From Actinacidiphila sp. DG2A-62 (GTDB lineage: Bacteria > Actinomycetota > Actinomycetes > Streptomycetales > Streptomycetaceae), in NCBI RefSeq assembly GCF_035825295.1, contig NZ_JAYMGI010000002.1:5571501-5635500 (forward strand): DNA of 64,000 bases, written 5' to 3'. A model generated the notes under the pieces. That model ran no database searches and was not told where the DNA came from. It saw only the letters and a list, made by a program, of their open reading frames with translations. The translations under genes and the position numbers were made by a program. Shown piece by piece: positions 8,613 through 17,885 of the stretch (the stretch's first letter is position 1; each line of letters begins with the position of its first letter).

Positions 8613-9895
8613 GCGCCACCGCAACCCAGACCCCGCCGCCGGCCGCGCCGCGGGTCGAGCGGCCCAGCACCGGGCGGCTGCGGATCACCCCGGCGATCAT
8701 GCTGCTGATCGTGGCCGGCGCGCTGATCGTGGTCTCCGCGGTCCGCGCGGTCACCGGCGCGGAGGACATCACCTCGGCCGGGCAGGTGGCCGGCGCGCTG
8801 TCCGGCGCGGTGCCGATCGGCCTGGCGGGCCTGGCCGGCCTGTGGTCGGAGCGGGCCGGCGTGGTCAACATCGGCCTCGAAGGCATGATGATCCTCGGCA
8901 CCTTCTTCGGCGCGTGGGCCGGCTGGCAGACCAACCCGTGGATGGCGGTGCTGGCCGGCGTCCTCGGCGGCGCGGTCGGCGGCCTGGTGCACGCGGTGGT
9001 CACCGTCACCTTCGGCGTCGACCACATCATCGCCGGTGTCGCGATCAACATCCTGGCCACCGGCGTCACCACGTACCTGGCCAAGAAGCTGTTCACCACC
9101 GGCGACGCGGTCGAGAAGGGCGGCACGCCCAAGCAGTCGCCGCCCATGACGGACATCAAGCACTTCACCGTGCCGGGCCTGTCGCACTGGCTGGGCGACC
9201 TCCAGGCCCACCACTGGTTCCTGGTCTCCGACCTGGCCGGGATCGTCGGCGGCCTGGTCACCAACATCTCGTCGCTGACGCTGCTGGCGGTCGTGCTGTT
9301 CGTGCTCACCTTCTTCGTGCTGTGGCGCACCTCGTTCGGGCTGCGGCTGCGCTCCTGCGGCGAGAACCCCACCGCGGCGGAGTCGCTGGGCGTCAACGTC
9401 TACACGTACAAGTACGTCGCGGTGATCGTCTCCGGCGCGCTGGCGGGCCTGGGCGGCGTGTTCCTGGCCATCCAGACGCACTTCTACCTGGAGGGGCAGA
9501 CCGGCGGCCGGGGCTACATCGGTCTGGCCGCGATGATCTTCGGCAACTGGCGGCCCGGGGGCCTGGCCGCGGGCGCCGGCCTGTTCGGCTACGCCGACAG
9601 CCTCCAGCTGCGCAACGGCGGCGACTCGGTGCACGCGCTGCTGCTGCTGATCGCGCTGCTGCTGGTGGTCATGGGCGCCTGGAAGCTCTACCGCAAGGCG
9701 TACGTCTCCGGGTCGATCTCGGTGGCCTTCGCGGTGCTGCTCACGGTCTGGTACATGCTCACCGACTCGGTGCCCGACGAGGTCGTGCAGGGCACGCCGT
9801 ACGTGGTCACGCTGCTGGTCATGGGCCTGTCCGCGCAACGGCTGCGGATGCCCAAGGCGGACGGGGTGCCGTACCGGAAGGGGCAGGGCGGATGA
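8609..9895 (+). CDS. Nucleoside ABC transporter permease 2
   Basis: A 428-residue second permease of the same family, with the characteristic GLWSERAGVVNIGLEGMMILG motif and ILATGVTTYLAKKLF. The GTG at 8609 overlaps the stop of permease 1 (GTGA), and I prefer it to upstream in-frame codons, which lie inside permease 1. The Pro/Ala-rich first 25 residues are probably cytoplasmic. Its stop overlaps the ATG of cytidine deaminase, extending the coupled operon into catabolic genes. Confidence 0.93.
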   Translation: MSATATQTPPPAAPRVERPSTGRLRITPAIMLLIVAGALIVVSAVRAVTGAEDITSAGQVAGALSGAVPIGLAGLAGLWSERAGVVNIGLEGMMILGTFFGAWAGWQTNPWMAVLAGVLGGAVGGLVHAVVTVTFGVDHIIAGVAINILATGVTTYLAKKLFTTGDAVEKGGTPKQSPPMTDIKHFTVPGLSHWLGDLQAHHWFLVSDLAGIVGGLVTNISSLTLLAVVLFVLTFFVLWRTSFGLRLRSCGENPTAAESLGVNVYTYKYVAVIVSGALAGLGGVFLAIQTHFYLEGQTGGRGYIGLAAMIFGNWRPGGLAAGAGLFGYADSLQLRNGGDSVHALLLLIALLLVVMGAWKLYRKAYVSGSISVAFAVLLTVWYMLTDSVPDEVVQGTPYVVTLLVMGLSAQRLRMPKADGVPYRKGQGG

Positions 9896-10308
9896 CCCGG
9901 CCCGCCGCCAGCACGCCGGCCGACGTGGACTGGGAGGCGCTGCGCGGCGCCGCCCGGGAGGCGATGGAGCGGGCCTATGTGCCCTACTCCCGCTTCGCGG
10001 TCGGCGCGGCGGCGCTGGCCGACGACGGCCGCACGGTCGTCGGCTGCAACGTGGAGAACGCCTCGTACGGCGTCGGGCTGTGCGCGGAGTGCGGGCTGGT
10101 CTCGGCGCTGCACGCCTCCGGCAGCGGCAGGCTGACCGCGTTCACCTGCGTGGACCGGCACGGCAACGTGCTGATGCCGTGCGGCCGCTGCCGGCAGCTG
10201 CTCTTCGAGCACGGCGGCCCCGGTCTGCTGATGGACACCGTCAGGGGCCTGCGCACCCTGGCCGAGGTGCTGCCGGACGCCTTCGGCCCGGAGGACCTGG
10301 GCCGCTGA
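9892..10308 (+). CDS. cdd: Cytidine deaminase
   Basis: Converts cytidine and deoxycytidine to uridine and deoxyuridine. The 138-residue protein has the full zinc-site pattern: CNVENASYGVGLCAECGL (Cys-Ala-Glu, with the catalytic glutamate) and PCGRCRQ. It starts within the stop of permease 2 (ATGA overlap at 9892-9895), so import and deamination are co-expressed. Length is normal for the small tetrameric form of the enzyme. Confidence 0.95.
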   Translation: MTRPAASTPADVDWEALRGAAREAMERAYVPYSRFAVGAAALADDGRTVVGCNVENASYGVGLCAECGLVSALHASGSGRLTAFTCVDRHGNVLMPCGRCRQLLFEHGGPGLLMDTVRGLRTLAEVLPDAFGPEDLGR

Positions 10309-10367
10309 CCCGCGCGGGCGGGGCCGGCGGGACCGGCGGCGACAACGAACGACAGGAAGTTGTGCAC

Positions 10368-11657
10368 GTGGACGTCATTTCCGTCATCCGTACCAAGCGC
10401 GACCGCGGGCGGCTCAGCGACGAGCAGATCGACTGGGTCGTCGACGCCTACACCCGCGGCGCGGTCGCCGACGAGCAGATGTCGGCGCTGGCCATGGCGG
10501 TGCTGCTGAACGGCATGGACCGGGCCGAGATCGCCCGCTGGACCGCGGCGATGATCGCCTCGGGGGAGCGGATGGACTTCTCCGCGCTGTCCCGGCCGAC
10601 CGCCGACAAGCACTCCACCGGCGGCGTCGGCGACAAGATCACGCTGCCGCTCGCGCCGCTGGTCGCCGCGTGCGGCGCGGCCGTCCCGCAGCTGTCCGGG
10701 CGGGGCCTGGGCCACACCGGCGGCACCCTGGACAAGCTGGAGTCGATCCCCGGCTGGCGCGCGTCGCTGTCCAACGACGAGATGCTGTCGGTGCTGGACG
10801 GCGTCGGCGCGGTGATCTGCGCGGCCGGCGACGGGCTCGCGCAGGCCGACAAGAAGCTCTACGCGCTGCGCGACGTCACCGGCACGGTCGAGGCGATCCC
10901 GCTGATCGCCTCCTCGATCATGTCCAAGAAGATCGCCGAGGGCACCGGCTCGCTGGTGCTGGACGTCAAGGTCGGCAGCGGCGCCTTCATGAAGTCCCTC
11001 GACGACGCCCGCGAACTGGCCGCCACGATGGTGGGCCTGGGCGCCGACCACGGGGTGCGCACGGTCGCGCTGCTCACCGGCATGTCGGTGCCGCTGGGCC
11101 TGACCGCGGGCAACGCGCTGGAGGTCCGCGAGTCCGTCGAGGTGCTGGCCGGCGGCGGCCCCGCGGACGTCGTGGAGCTGACCCTCGCGCTGGCCCGGGA
11201 GATGCTGGACGCCGCCGGGCTGCCGGACGCCGACCCGGCCCAGGCGCTGGCCGACGGCTCGGCGATGGACGTGTGGCGGCGGATGATCCGGGCGCAGGGC
11301 GGCGACCCGGACGCCGCGCTGCCGGTGGCCCGCGAGACGCACGTGGTCCCCGCGCCCGCCTCGGGCGTGCTGACCGCGCTGGACGCGTACGCGGTGGGCG
11401 TGGCGGCGTGGCGGCTCGGCGCGGGCCGGGCCCGCAAGGAGGACGCGGTGCAGGCGGGCGCGGGCGTGCAGTGGCACGCCCGGCCCGGCGACCGGGTCAC
11501 CGCCGGGCAGCCGCTGCTGACCCTGCACACCGACACCCCGGAGAAGTTCGCCTACGCGCTGCAGGCGCTGGAGGGCGGCTACGCGGTGGCGCCGCAGGGA
11601 TCGGAGCAGGCCGCGGGCTTCACCCCGGACCCGCTGGTGCTGGACCGGATCGCCTGA
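10368..11657 (+). CDS. deoA: Thymidine phosphorylase
   Basis: Phosphorolyses thymidine and deoxyuridine to the base and deoxyribose 1-phosphate. The family signature is clear: DKHSTGGVGDK followed by LAPLVAACG near residue 85, then SGRGLGHTGGTLDKLESIPG and the C-terminal alpha/beta domain ending PLLTLHTDTPEKF. I choose GTG 10368, eight bases after AGGAAG, over GTG 10362. The resulting 429 residues match the usual length. Last gene of the nucleoside uptake operon, about 60 bp after cdd. Its product deoxyribose 1-phosphate would feed the phosphomutase and deoC encoded elsewhere in the window. Confidence 0.94.
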   Translation: MDVISVIRTKRDRGRLSDEQIDWVVDAYTRGAVADEQMSALAMAVLLNGMDRAEIARWTAAMIASGERMDFSALSRPTADKHSTGGVGDKITLPLAPLVAACGAAVPQLSGRGLGHTGGTLDKLESIPGWRASLSNDEMLSVLDGVGAVICAAGDGLAQADKKLYALRDVTGTVEAIPLIASSIMSKKIAEGTGSLVLDVKVGSGAFMKSLDDARELAATMVGLGADHGVRTVALLTGMSVPLGLTAGNALEVRESVEVLAGGGPADVVELTLALAREMLDAAGLPDADPAQALADGSAMDVWRRMIRAQGGDPDAALPVARETHVVPAPASGVLTALDAYAVGVAAWRLGAGRARKEDAVQAGAGVQWHARPGDRVTAGQPLLTLHTDTPEKFAYALQALEGGYAVAPQGSEQAAGFTPDPLVLDRIA

Positions 11658-11666
11658 GCGGCGAGG

Positions 11667-11693
11667 GGGGCGGCCGGTCAGGTCGGCCGCCCC
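11667..11693. terminator. Convergent terminator between deoA and the GH87 gene
   Basis: Perfect 10-bp arms GGGGCGGCCG (11667-11676) and CGGCCGCCCC (11684-11693) with a seven-base loop. It lies between two converging stop codons, so it can serve both directions. Confidence 0.75.
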
Positions 11694-11700
11694 ACGCCGG

Positions 11701-14700
11701 TCAGGACCCCCAGACCTGGAGTTCGGACAACTGCCCGGCCGGCCAGCCGGTGTTGGCGGTGAAGGTCACCCGCACGTAGCGCTGCGAGGCGGCCGGGAAG
11801 GTGATCGTCACGGTGTTGCCGCCGGAGTTCGGGTCGAAGGTGTACGACGCGGAGGACTTCAGCGTGCCGAAGGACGATCCGTCGGTGCTGCCGGTGACCG
11901 CGAGGGTCTCGCTGCGCGCGCCCCAGGACGCGGGCAGCTCCAGCACCACCTCGCCGACGCTCTGCGCCGCGCCCAGGTCGACCTGGACCCACTGCGGGAA
12001 GGCGTTGTTGGCGCTCTCCCAGTAGCTGTCCTGGTTGCCGTCGGTGACGTTCGCGGCGGCGTAGGTCTGGGTGTGGCTGGACTCGGTGGCGGACTTGCCC
12101 GCGGCCAGGTTGCCGGCCGGCGGCGGGTTGTCGCCGCCCCCGCCGTTGTCGCCGCCGGTGCCGGGGAAGACCTCGAAGTCCGACAACTGGGCTGCGTTCC
12201 AGCCGGTGTTGGCGGTGATGTCGGCACGCACGTAGCGGGCGTTCGCGCCGGTGAAGGTGAGGGTGACGGTGTTGCCGGTGCTCGGGTCGAAGGTGTAGGA
12301 CGCCGAGGACTTCAGGGTGCTGAAGGAAGAGCCGTCGGTGGAGCCGAGCAGCGACAGGGTCTCCTGGCGGGTCGCCCACGCGGTGGCCGGCGGCAGCTTC
12401 AGCACCACCTTGCCGACGCTGTAGCTCTGGCCGAGGTCGACCTGCGCCCACTGCGGGAAGGCGCCGGCCGCGCTCTCCCAGTAGCTGGAGGCGTCGGAGT
12501 CGGTCAGGTTGGCCGCGGTGTAGGCGCCGTTGCTGGAGCTGGCCGAAGCGGCCTTGCCCGCCGCGACGTTGGTGGAGCCGTCGATGCCGGTGCCGCTGAG
12601 CGCGACGGTGGTGGGGCTGTTGTTGGCGTTGCTGTTCACCGTCAGGGTGCCGGTGCGGGCGCCGCCGGTGGTCGGCTTGAAGGTGACGGTCACCGTGCAG
12701 GACGCGCCGACGGCGAGCGTGGAGCAGGTGGTGCTCTGGCCGAAGTCGCCGGTGACGGTGGCGCCGGAGACGGTCGCCGAGGTGGTGCCGGAGTTGGTCA
12801 CCGTGACGGTCTGGGTGGCCGCGGTGGCGCCGACGACCGTGCCGGGGAAGGACAGGCTCGCCGGGGAGGCGTTGAGCACCGGGCCCGGCGCGGTGCCGGT
12901 GCCGGACAGGCTCACCGTGCTGGTGGTGCCGCCGGCGTTCACCGTCAGGGTGCCGGTGCGGGCCCCGGCCGCGGTCGGCTTGAAGGTCACGCTCACCGTG
13001 CACGAACCGTTCGCCGGGATCGACGAGCCGCAGGTGTTGGTCTGCGCGAAGTCGCCGGTGGCCGCGACGGAGGAGACCGCGGCGGCCGAGCCGGTCGGGT
13101 TGGACACCGTCACGTTCTGCGCCGCGCTGGTGGAGCCGGTGGCGACCGAACCGAAGCTCAGCGCGCTGGGGTTGGCGGTGACGCCCTCGGACGGGTACGG
13201 CGGGAAGACCGGGGTGGGCCAGCCGCCGCAGGCCGGGGTGCCGCTGATGCCGGAGTTGCCGCCGCCGTCGGTGACGGTGAAGTTGCCGCCCTCGCAGCTG
13301 TAGACGGGGGTGGAGGCGCCGATGCCGGTCGCGGTGACGTTGCTGAACTTCGCTGCGCCGCCGGTCTGTTCCTGCAGCGCGAAGGTGCCGGCGCCGGCGA
13401 TGGTCACGTGGTCGAGGCTGACCCCGCTGATGGTGCCCTCGACCCACTGCACCGCCTCGTAGGGGCTCTGCTCGATCAGCGCGTTGCTCACGTTGATCGG
13501 GCCGTTGATCGAGCCCTGGCTGCCGTCGAACCACAGCGCGCCCACGCCGAACTGCCAGTTGGGGTCGAGGCTGCCGTCGCGGATCAGGGTGTTGCCGGAG
13601 ATCGTGGTGGTGCCGACCGGGGTCGAGGTGAAGCGCTGGCCGACGTGGATGCCGCCGCCCTGGGTCAGGCCGGAGTCCTTGACCAGGTTGCCGCTGACGG
13701 TGTTGTCGTGGCCGCCGTAGATCGCGATGCCGTTGGCGAGGATCTGCAGCTGCACGGTGTTGTTCGAGATGGTGTCGCCCGCGTCCGCGCCGACCGAGGA
13801 GTCCGCCCAGGTGGCGATCCCGTCGTCACCGGTGTTGCGGACGTCGCTGTTGGTCACCGTCGAATTGGTCACGCCGCCGTGGAAGTTGATGCCGTCGGCG
13901 GTGGTGTCGCGGATGCGCAGCCCGCTGAAGGTCAGCTTGTCCATCGGCCCGTCCATCCAGGCGCCGACCTTCATGTGCTCGATCCACAGGTTGCTGGCCG
14001 AGGAGTTGCTCAACTGGCCGCCGATGCCGTTGACCTGGTCGTTGTCGTTGCGCTCCTGGACGTTGCCGAAGATCGCGAAGTCCTTCAGGTGCACATTGGA
14101 CTTGGCGGTCGACGGCGGGTAGGTGCCGTAGAAGCCGGGCGCCGCGCCGGTGACGGTGGAGTACCACATGCCGGCGCTGGCGATCGTGACGTTGTCCACG
14201 GTGATGTGGCCGGGGATGTTGTACGTGCCCGGCGGTATCCAGACCGTGCCGCCCGAACCGGCCGCGGCTATCGCGGCGTTGAAGGCGGCGGTGGAGTCGC
14301 CCGCGCCGGTGGCGTCGGCGCCCTTGCTGGTCACCGAGACCGAGCCCGAGGGCTGCGTCAGCGCCGGGCCGACCTGCTCGAAGTCCGCGAAGTCGATCGT
14401 GTACGAGGAGGCGGTGTCGCCCGCGTCCACCTGGAGCTTGAAGGTGGTGCCCGCCGGATACGTCTGCGACAGCAGCCGGTGCGCCTCGTCGTAGAAGTGG
14501 TGGGGGTTGCTGCCGGGGGTGTTGGTGAACGGGTAACTGCCGTAGAACCAGCTGTAGGCGTTGGTCAGCGTGACGTCGGCCTGCTTGACGCCGTTGATGT
14601 ACAGCGACAGCGGGGCGGTGTACACCGAGCCGTTCGCCGAGTCCGGGATGCTGTAGCGGAAGTCGATCGAGTTGGTCGCCACCGGGGTGGTGAACTGCAC

Positions 14701-14976
14701 GTACTTGCCGCTGCCCTGGAGCGTCACCGCCTTGCGGTACGACGCCTCGTCGGCGAGCTGCCCGTACGCCCAACTCGGCCCGATCACCGTGCCGTTGGTG
14801 CTGGAGTTCTCCGCCTGGACCTCGACGTAGGGCAGGCTCGCGCCGCTGCCGCCGGTCGCGGCGGCGAGCGCCGGCTGCGCGGCCACCGCGACCACGCCGG
14901 CCGCCACCAGCGCGGCGCCGCCGCCCAGCGCGACCGCGCGGCGCAGGCCGCGGAGACTTCTGAGGGGTCTGAACAC
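11701..14976 (-). CDS. Secreted GH87-type alpha-1,3-glucanase (mycodextranase) with CBM and F5/8C domains
   Basis: A large secreted polysaccharide hydrolase (1091 residues). The GTG at 14976, with AAGGAG seven bases upstream, gives a clean signal peptide ending AAQPALAA; the longer frame to 15060 is rejected. Order from the N-terminus: CBM35/CBM6-like module (about 45-205), right-handed beta-helix GH87 domain (about 215-590), two ASH/choice-of-anchor-D repeats (about 600-815), and two F5/8 type C (CBM32) domains (about 835-960, 980-1091). In the helix, ADGIN is followed 23 and 24 residues later by the paired Asp of RNTGDDGIA (about D361, D384, D385). This spacing matches the catalytic aspartates reported for GH87 enzymes. 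Probable substrate is fungal or bacterial alpha-1,3-glucan. Confidence 0.85.
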   Translation of the reverse strand: MFRPLRSLRGLRRAVALGGGAALVAAGVVAVAAQPALAAATGGSGASLPYVEVQAENSSTNGTVIGPSWAYGQLADEASYRKAVTLQGSGKYVQFTTPVATNSIDFRYSIPDSANGSVYTAPLSLYINGVKQADVTLTNAYSWFYGSYPFTNTPGSNPHHFYDEAHRLLSQTYPAGTTFKLQVDAGDTASSYTIDFADFEQVGPALTQPSGSVSVTSKGADATGAGDSTAAFNAAIAAAGSGGTVWIPPGTYNIPGHITVDNVTIASAGMWYSTVTGAAPGFYGTYPPSTAKSNVHLKDFAIFGNVQERNDNDQVNGIGGQLSNSSASNLWIEHMKVGAWMDGPMDKLTFSGLRIRDTTADGINFHGGVTNSTVTNSDVRNTGDDGIATWADSSVGADAGDTISNNTVQLQILANGIAIYGGHDNTVSGNLVKDSGLTQGGGIHVGQRFTSTPVGTTTISGNTLIRDGSLDPNWQFGVGALWFDGSQGSINGPINVSNALIEQSPYEAVQWVEGTISGVSLDHVTIAGAGTFALQEQTGGAAKFSNVTATGIGASTPVYSCEGGNFTVTDGGGNSGISGTPACGGWPTPVFPPYPSEGVTANPSALSFGSVATGSTSAAQNVTVSNPTGSAAAVSSVAATGDFAQTNTCGSSIPANGSCTVSVTFKPTAAGARTGTLTVNAGGTTSTVSLSGTGTAPGPVLNASPASLSFPGTVVGATAATQTVTVTNSGTTSATVSGATVTGDFGQSTTCSTLAVGASCTVTVTFKPTTGGARTGTLTVNSNANNSPTTVALSGTGIDGSTNVAAGKAASASSSNGAYTAANLTDSDASSYWESAAGAFPQWAQVDLGQSYSVGKVVLKLPPATAWATRQETLSLLGSTDGSSFSTLKSSASYTFDPSTGNTVTLTFTGANARYVRADITANTGWNAAQLSDFEVFPGTGGDNGGGGDNPPPAGNLAAGKSATESSHTQTYAAANVTDGNQDSYWESANNAFPQWVQVDLGAAQSVGEVVLELPASWGARSETLAVTGSTDGSSFGTLKSSASYTFDPNSGGNTVTITFPAASQRYVRVTFTANTGWPAGQLSELQVWGS

Positions 14977-15145
14977 CTGTTGCTCCTTGAGAGGGGGTGG
15001 GGGGAGCAGTGCAGGGGGACCGTAGCCTCTCCGACACATGGCAGCAATATTGCGATCCATTTTCGTTGAAAATTGACTGATGCTTGCAAGAACTTGAGTT
15101 CACCGGCGGGGTCCGGGGTGGGGTGTTCGCCCGTCCGCGCCGGCC
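14977..15145. promoter_or_regulatory. Upstream region of the GH87 gene
   Basis: This stretch is more AT-rich than its surroundings. It holds the palindrome GCAATATTGC (about 15043-15052) and, 20 bp further, TTTTCGTTGAAAATTGAC and CTTGCAAGAACTTGAG. These are plausible operator and promoter elements for a catabolic gene on the minus strand, but no specific regulator can be named. Confidence 0.4.
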
Positions 15146-16558
15146 CTACCGCCGGCGGTCCCGGACCGGCGCTAGGCCGCGCGGGTCGCGGAGGGCCGGA
15201 CGGGTGGCCAGGGCTACTGCGGTCAGGGCGACGGCTGTCGTGGCCGGCCAGCGGGCCGCGTGGTAGGCGGACGCGCCCAGGGTGCCGCCGAGGCTGTTGC
15301 CGATGTAGTACGCCGTCAGATAGAGCGCGGACGCTTGGGCGCGGCCGGTGGTCGCGGTGCGGCTGACCGCGCCGGAAGCGGCCGCGTGGCCGGTGAAGAA
15401 GCCCGCGGTCACCAGCACCAGGCCGAGCAGGATCAGCCACAGCGCCCCCGCGAGCGTCAGCAGCAGGCCCGCCGCGCACAGCGCGAGCGCCAGTGCGAAC
15501 ACCCCGCGCCGGCCCAGGCGCGCCTGCACGGCACCGGACACCGCGGAGGCCGCGGTGCCGACCAGGTAGACCAGGAAGATCGCGCCCACCGCGGCCTGCG
15601 ACAGGCCGTACGGCGCCGCGGTCAGCCGGTAGCCGAGCACCGTGTACACCGCGCCGAACACCGCCATGAACAGCAGCCCCACCGCGTACATCGACCGCAG
15701 TCCGCGGTGTGCCAGGTGCCCCGCGACGGTGCGGGCGACCGCGCCCGGCCGGATCGGGCCCGGCGTGAAGTGCCGCGCGGGCGGCGCGAGGACGCGGAAC
15801 GCCACCGCGCACGCCAGCGAGGCCAGGCCCACCGCCAGCAGCGCCGCGCGCCAGCCGTACGCCTGCGCGAGCGCGCCGCCCGCGACCCTGCTGCTCATGC
15901 CGCCGATCGAGTTGCCCGCGACGTACAGCCCGATCGCGGACGGCACGGCTGAGGGGTGCACCTCCTCGGCGAGGTACGCCATCGCGGTGGCCGGCAGCCC
16001 CGCGAGCGCCAGGCCCTGCGCCGCCCGCAGCGCCACCAGCACGCCCAGGTTCGGCGAGAACGGCACTGCGAGCGCCAGCAGCGACGCGCCGAACACCGAG
16101 ACCGTCATCACCCGTATCCTGCCTGCCCCGCGGCCGCGCCCGAGAGGTATCCCCCTTTCGCTCAGCGCGCTCATCGGCAGCAGCGCCACCGCCAGCGCGC
16201 CCGTGCACACCGACACCGACAGGCTCGCCTGCGCGGGCGACAGCCGCAGGCCCTCGGAGAGCGCGGGCAGCAGCGCCTGCGTGGAGTACAGCAGCGCGAA
16301 CGTCGCCAGGCCGGCGGCGAACAGCGCGAGATTGGCACGGCGGTAGCCCGGTGAGCCCTTCCGCAGCCGGGTGTCGCCGTCCGCGGCGCCGTCCGCGGCG
16401 CCGTCCGCGGTGCTGTCCGCGGCGCCGGGTGCGCCCGCCCCGGTCGCGGAGCCGGTCGCCGGTACGGGCGTGCTGCCGCGTGCGGGCCCGGGTGCGGACG
16501 GGGACGCTGCGGTGCGGGCCGGCCGGGCGGAGGCCGGCCCCGGTTCTGCGGGGTTCAT
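15146..16558 (-). CDS. MFS transporter (probable drug/sugar efflux)
   Basis: A 470-residue twelve-helix major facilitator protein. After a roughly 65-residue low-complexity leader of Ala, Pro, Gly and Asp (including TADGAADGAADGD repeats encoded by 12-bp tandem units around 16376-16425), the membrane part begins RRANLALFAAGLATFALLYSTQALLP. Cytoplasmic loops are Arg-rich. The arrangement resembles YnfM/AraJ-like exporters. It is transcribed divergently from a LysR regulator 125 bp away, the usual pairing for a regulator and its target. The transported compound is unknown. Confidence 0.85.
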   Translation of the reverse strand: MNPAEPGPASARPARTAASPSAPGPARGSTPVPATGSATGAGAPGAADSTADGAADGAADGDTRLRKGSPGYRRANLALFAAGLATFALLYSTQALLPALSEGLRLSPAQASLSVSVCTGALAVALLPMSALSERGIPLGRGRGAGRIRVMTVSVFGASLLALAVPFSPNLGVLVALRAAQGLALAGLPATAMAYLAEEVHPSAVPSAIGLYVAGNSIGGMSSRVAGGALAQAYGWRAALLAVGLASLACAVAFRVLAPPARHFTPGPIRPGAVARTVAGHLAHRGLRSMYAVGLLFMAVFGAVYTVLGYRLTAAPYGLSQAAVGAIFLVYLVGTAASAVSGAVQARLGRRGVFALALALCAAGLLLTLAGALWLILLGLVLVTAGFFTGHAAASGAVSRTATTGRAQASALYLTAYYIGNSLGGTLGASAYHAARWPATTAVALTAVALATRPALRDPRGLAPVRDRRR

Positions 16559-16682
16559 GCCGGTGACGCTAGGACGCCCCGTTTTATGCGTCCAATGCTC
16601 GGATCGGCGACGATCGATACGTCAGCGTATGAATGCAGCGTACGGGCGCAAGCGCGCGGATCGGGCGGAGGCGGGAAAAGGC
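16559..16682. promoter_or_regulatory. Divergent MFS/LysR promoter region with dyad
   Basis: ATACG (16617-16621) and CGTAT (16626-16630) form a perfect 5-bp dyad around a four-base centre, the size expected of a LysR binding half-site pair. It lies between the two divergent starts. Confidence 0.5.
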
Positions 16683-17744
16683 ATGGGCGAGCGGAGCGCG
16701 GACGCGAGCGGCACGGGGCCCGCGGCGGACCCGGGCGGGGCGCCCGGCGCGACCCGCGGCCTCGGACCCGGCGCCGGCGGCGGCCGGGACACGCCCGGCG
16801 GCCCCGCGGTGGAACCGGCCGCGCTCGCCGAACTCGCCCCGGACTCCTGGGCGTTGCGGCTGACCCCGCGCCTGGCCCAGTTCGCCGCCGTCGCACGGCA
16901 CCAGCACGTGACCCGGGCCGCCGCCCTGCTCGGCATGCCGCAGCCCACGCTGAGCCGCGCGATCGCCCGGCTCGAAGCCGACCTCGGCGTGACGCTGTTC
17001 GCCCGGCAGGGCCGCTCGCTGCGGCTGACCACCGCGGGCCGCGCGTTCCTGCGCACCGTGGAACGCACCCTCGCCGAGGTCGAACGGTCCGCCGAGTCCG
17101 TACGGCTGGACGCGGACCCGGACGCCGGCCGGATCGCGTTCGGCTTCCTGCACACCCTCGGCTCCGAGGCGGTGCCGGCGCTGCTCGCCGCGTTCCGCGC
17201 GGACCACCCGCGGGTGCGGTTCCAGCTCGTGCAGACGTACGGCGAGGAGATGGTGGCCCGGCTGCGGGCCGGGGCGCTCGACCTGTGCCTGACGTCGCCG
17301 CCGCCGCAGGAGTCCGGCCTGGTGGTACGCCGGGTGGACCGGCAGCGGCTGCGGCTCGTGGTGCCGCTCGGACACCGGCTCGCCGGCCGTCGCCGGGTGC
17401 GGCTCGCCGAGGTCGCCGCCGACCCCTTCGTCACGCTGGAACCCGGCTATGGGCTGCGCCGCATCACCGACCAGCTGTGCGCGGAGGCGGGGTTCGCGCC
17501 GCGCATCGCCTTCGAGGGCGAGGAGGCGGAGACGCTGCGCGGGCTGGTCGCGGCGGGGCTCGGCGTCGCGCTGCTGCCGCCGCCGGCGGTGCCGCGGCCG
17601 GGGGTCGCGGAGCTGGACGTGCTCGGCGGGGGCGCGTTCCGCGAGATCTGCGTCGCCTGGCGTGAGGGGGAGGTCGAGTCGGCGCCGGTCGCCGCGTTCA
17701 AGTCCTTCCTGCTGGCCCACCGCGGCCTCCTCGCCTCGCGCTGA
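16683..17744 (+). CDS. LysR family transcriptional regulator
   Basis: A 353-residue DNA-binding regulator. The winged helix-turn-helix is HVTRAAALLGMPQPTLSRAIARLEADLGVTLFARQGR, followed by a linker helix and an effector domain (GRIAFGFLHTLGSEAVPALLAAF onward). About 55 residues before the helix-turn-helix are Gly/Pro/Ala-rich, longer than the family norm. I choose ATG 16683, 11 bases after GGAGG, over ATG 16629. It probably controls the divergent MFS gene through the dyad between them. The effector domain resembles regulators of small exporters in Streptomyces, but the ligand is unknown. Confidence 0.87.
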   Translation: MGERSADASGTGPAADPGGAPGATRGLGPGAGGGRDTPGGPAVEPAALAELAPDSWALRLTPRLAQFAAVARHQHVTRAAALLGMPQPTLSRAIARLEADLGVTLFARQGRSLRLTTAGRAFLRTVERTLAEVERSAESVRLDADPDAGRIAFGFLHTLGSEAVPALLAAFRADHPRVRFQLVQTYGEEMVARLRAGALDLCLTSPPPQESGLVVRRVDRQRLRLVVPLGHRLAGRRRVRLAEVAADPFVTLEPGYGLRRITDQLCAEAGFAPRIAFEGEEAETLRGLVAAGLGVALLPPPAVPRPGVAELDVLGGGAFREICVAWREGEVESAPVAAFKSFLLAHRGLLASR

Positions 17745-17811
17745 GGGCATGGCGCGCCGGCCGCCCCGACGCTCGACGTCCTGCCGCGCCCCCGGTGTGC
17801 TGACGCCCGGC

Positions 17812-17885
17812 GCGCGGCCGGCGTCCACGCCTGACGCTGTAGGTCAGGGCGCGGCCGGCGTCCACGCCTGACGGCGTAGGTCAGG
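17812..17885. repeat. Two tandem copies of a 37-bp unit
   Basis: The unit at 17812-17848 is repeated at 17849-17885 with only two mismatches. It contains short inverted arms (CTGACG..CGTCAG-like) and ends with the stop codon of the minus-strand hydrolase. It lies between convergent genes, so it may act as a terminator cluster or simply be a recent slippage duplication. Confidence 0.75.

Noticed and set aside
12073..15069. 998-codon plus-strand open frame antisense to the GH87 gene
   Set aside because: High GC at third positions keeps antisense frames open. The translation is low-complexity Gly/Arg/Val and has no domain, while the minus strand encodes a clear multi-domain protein.
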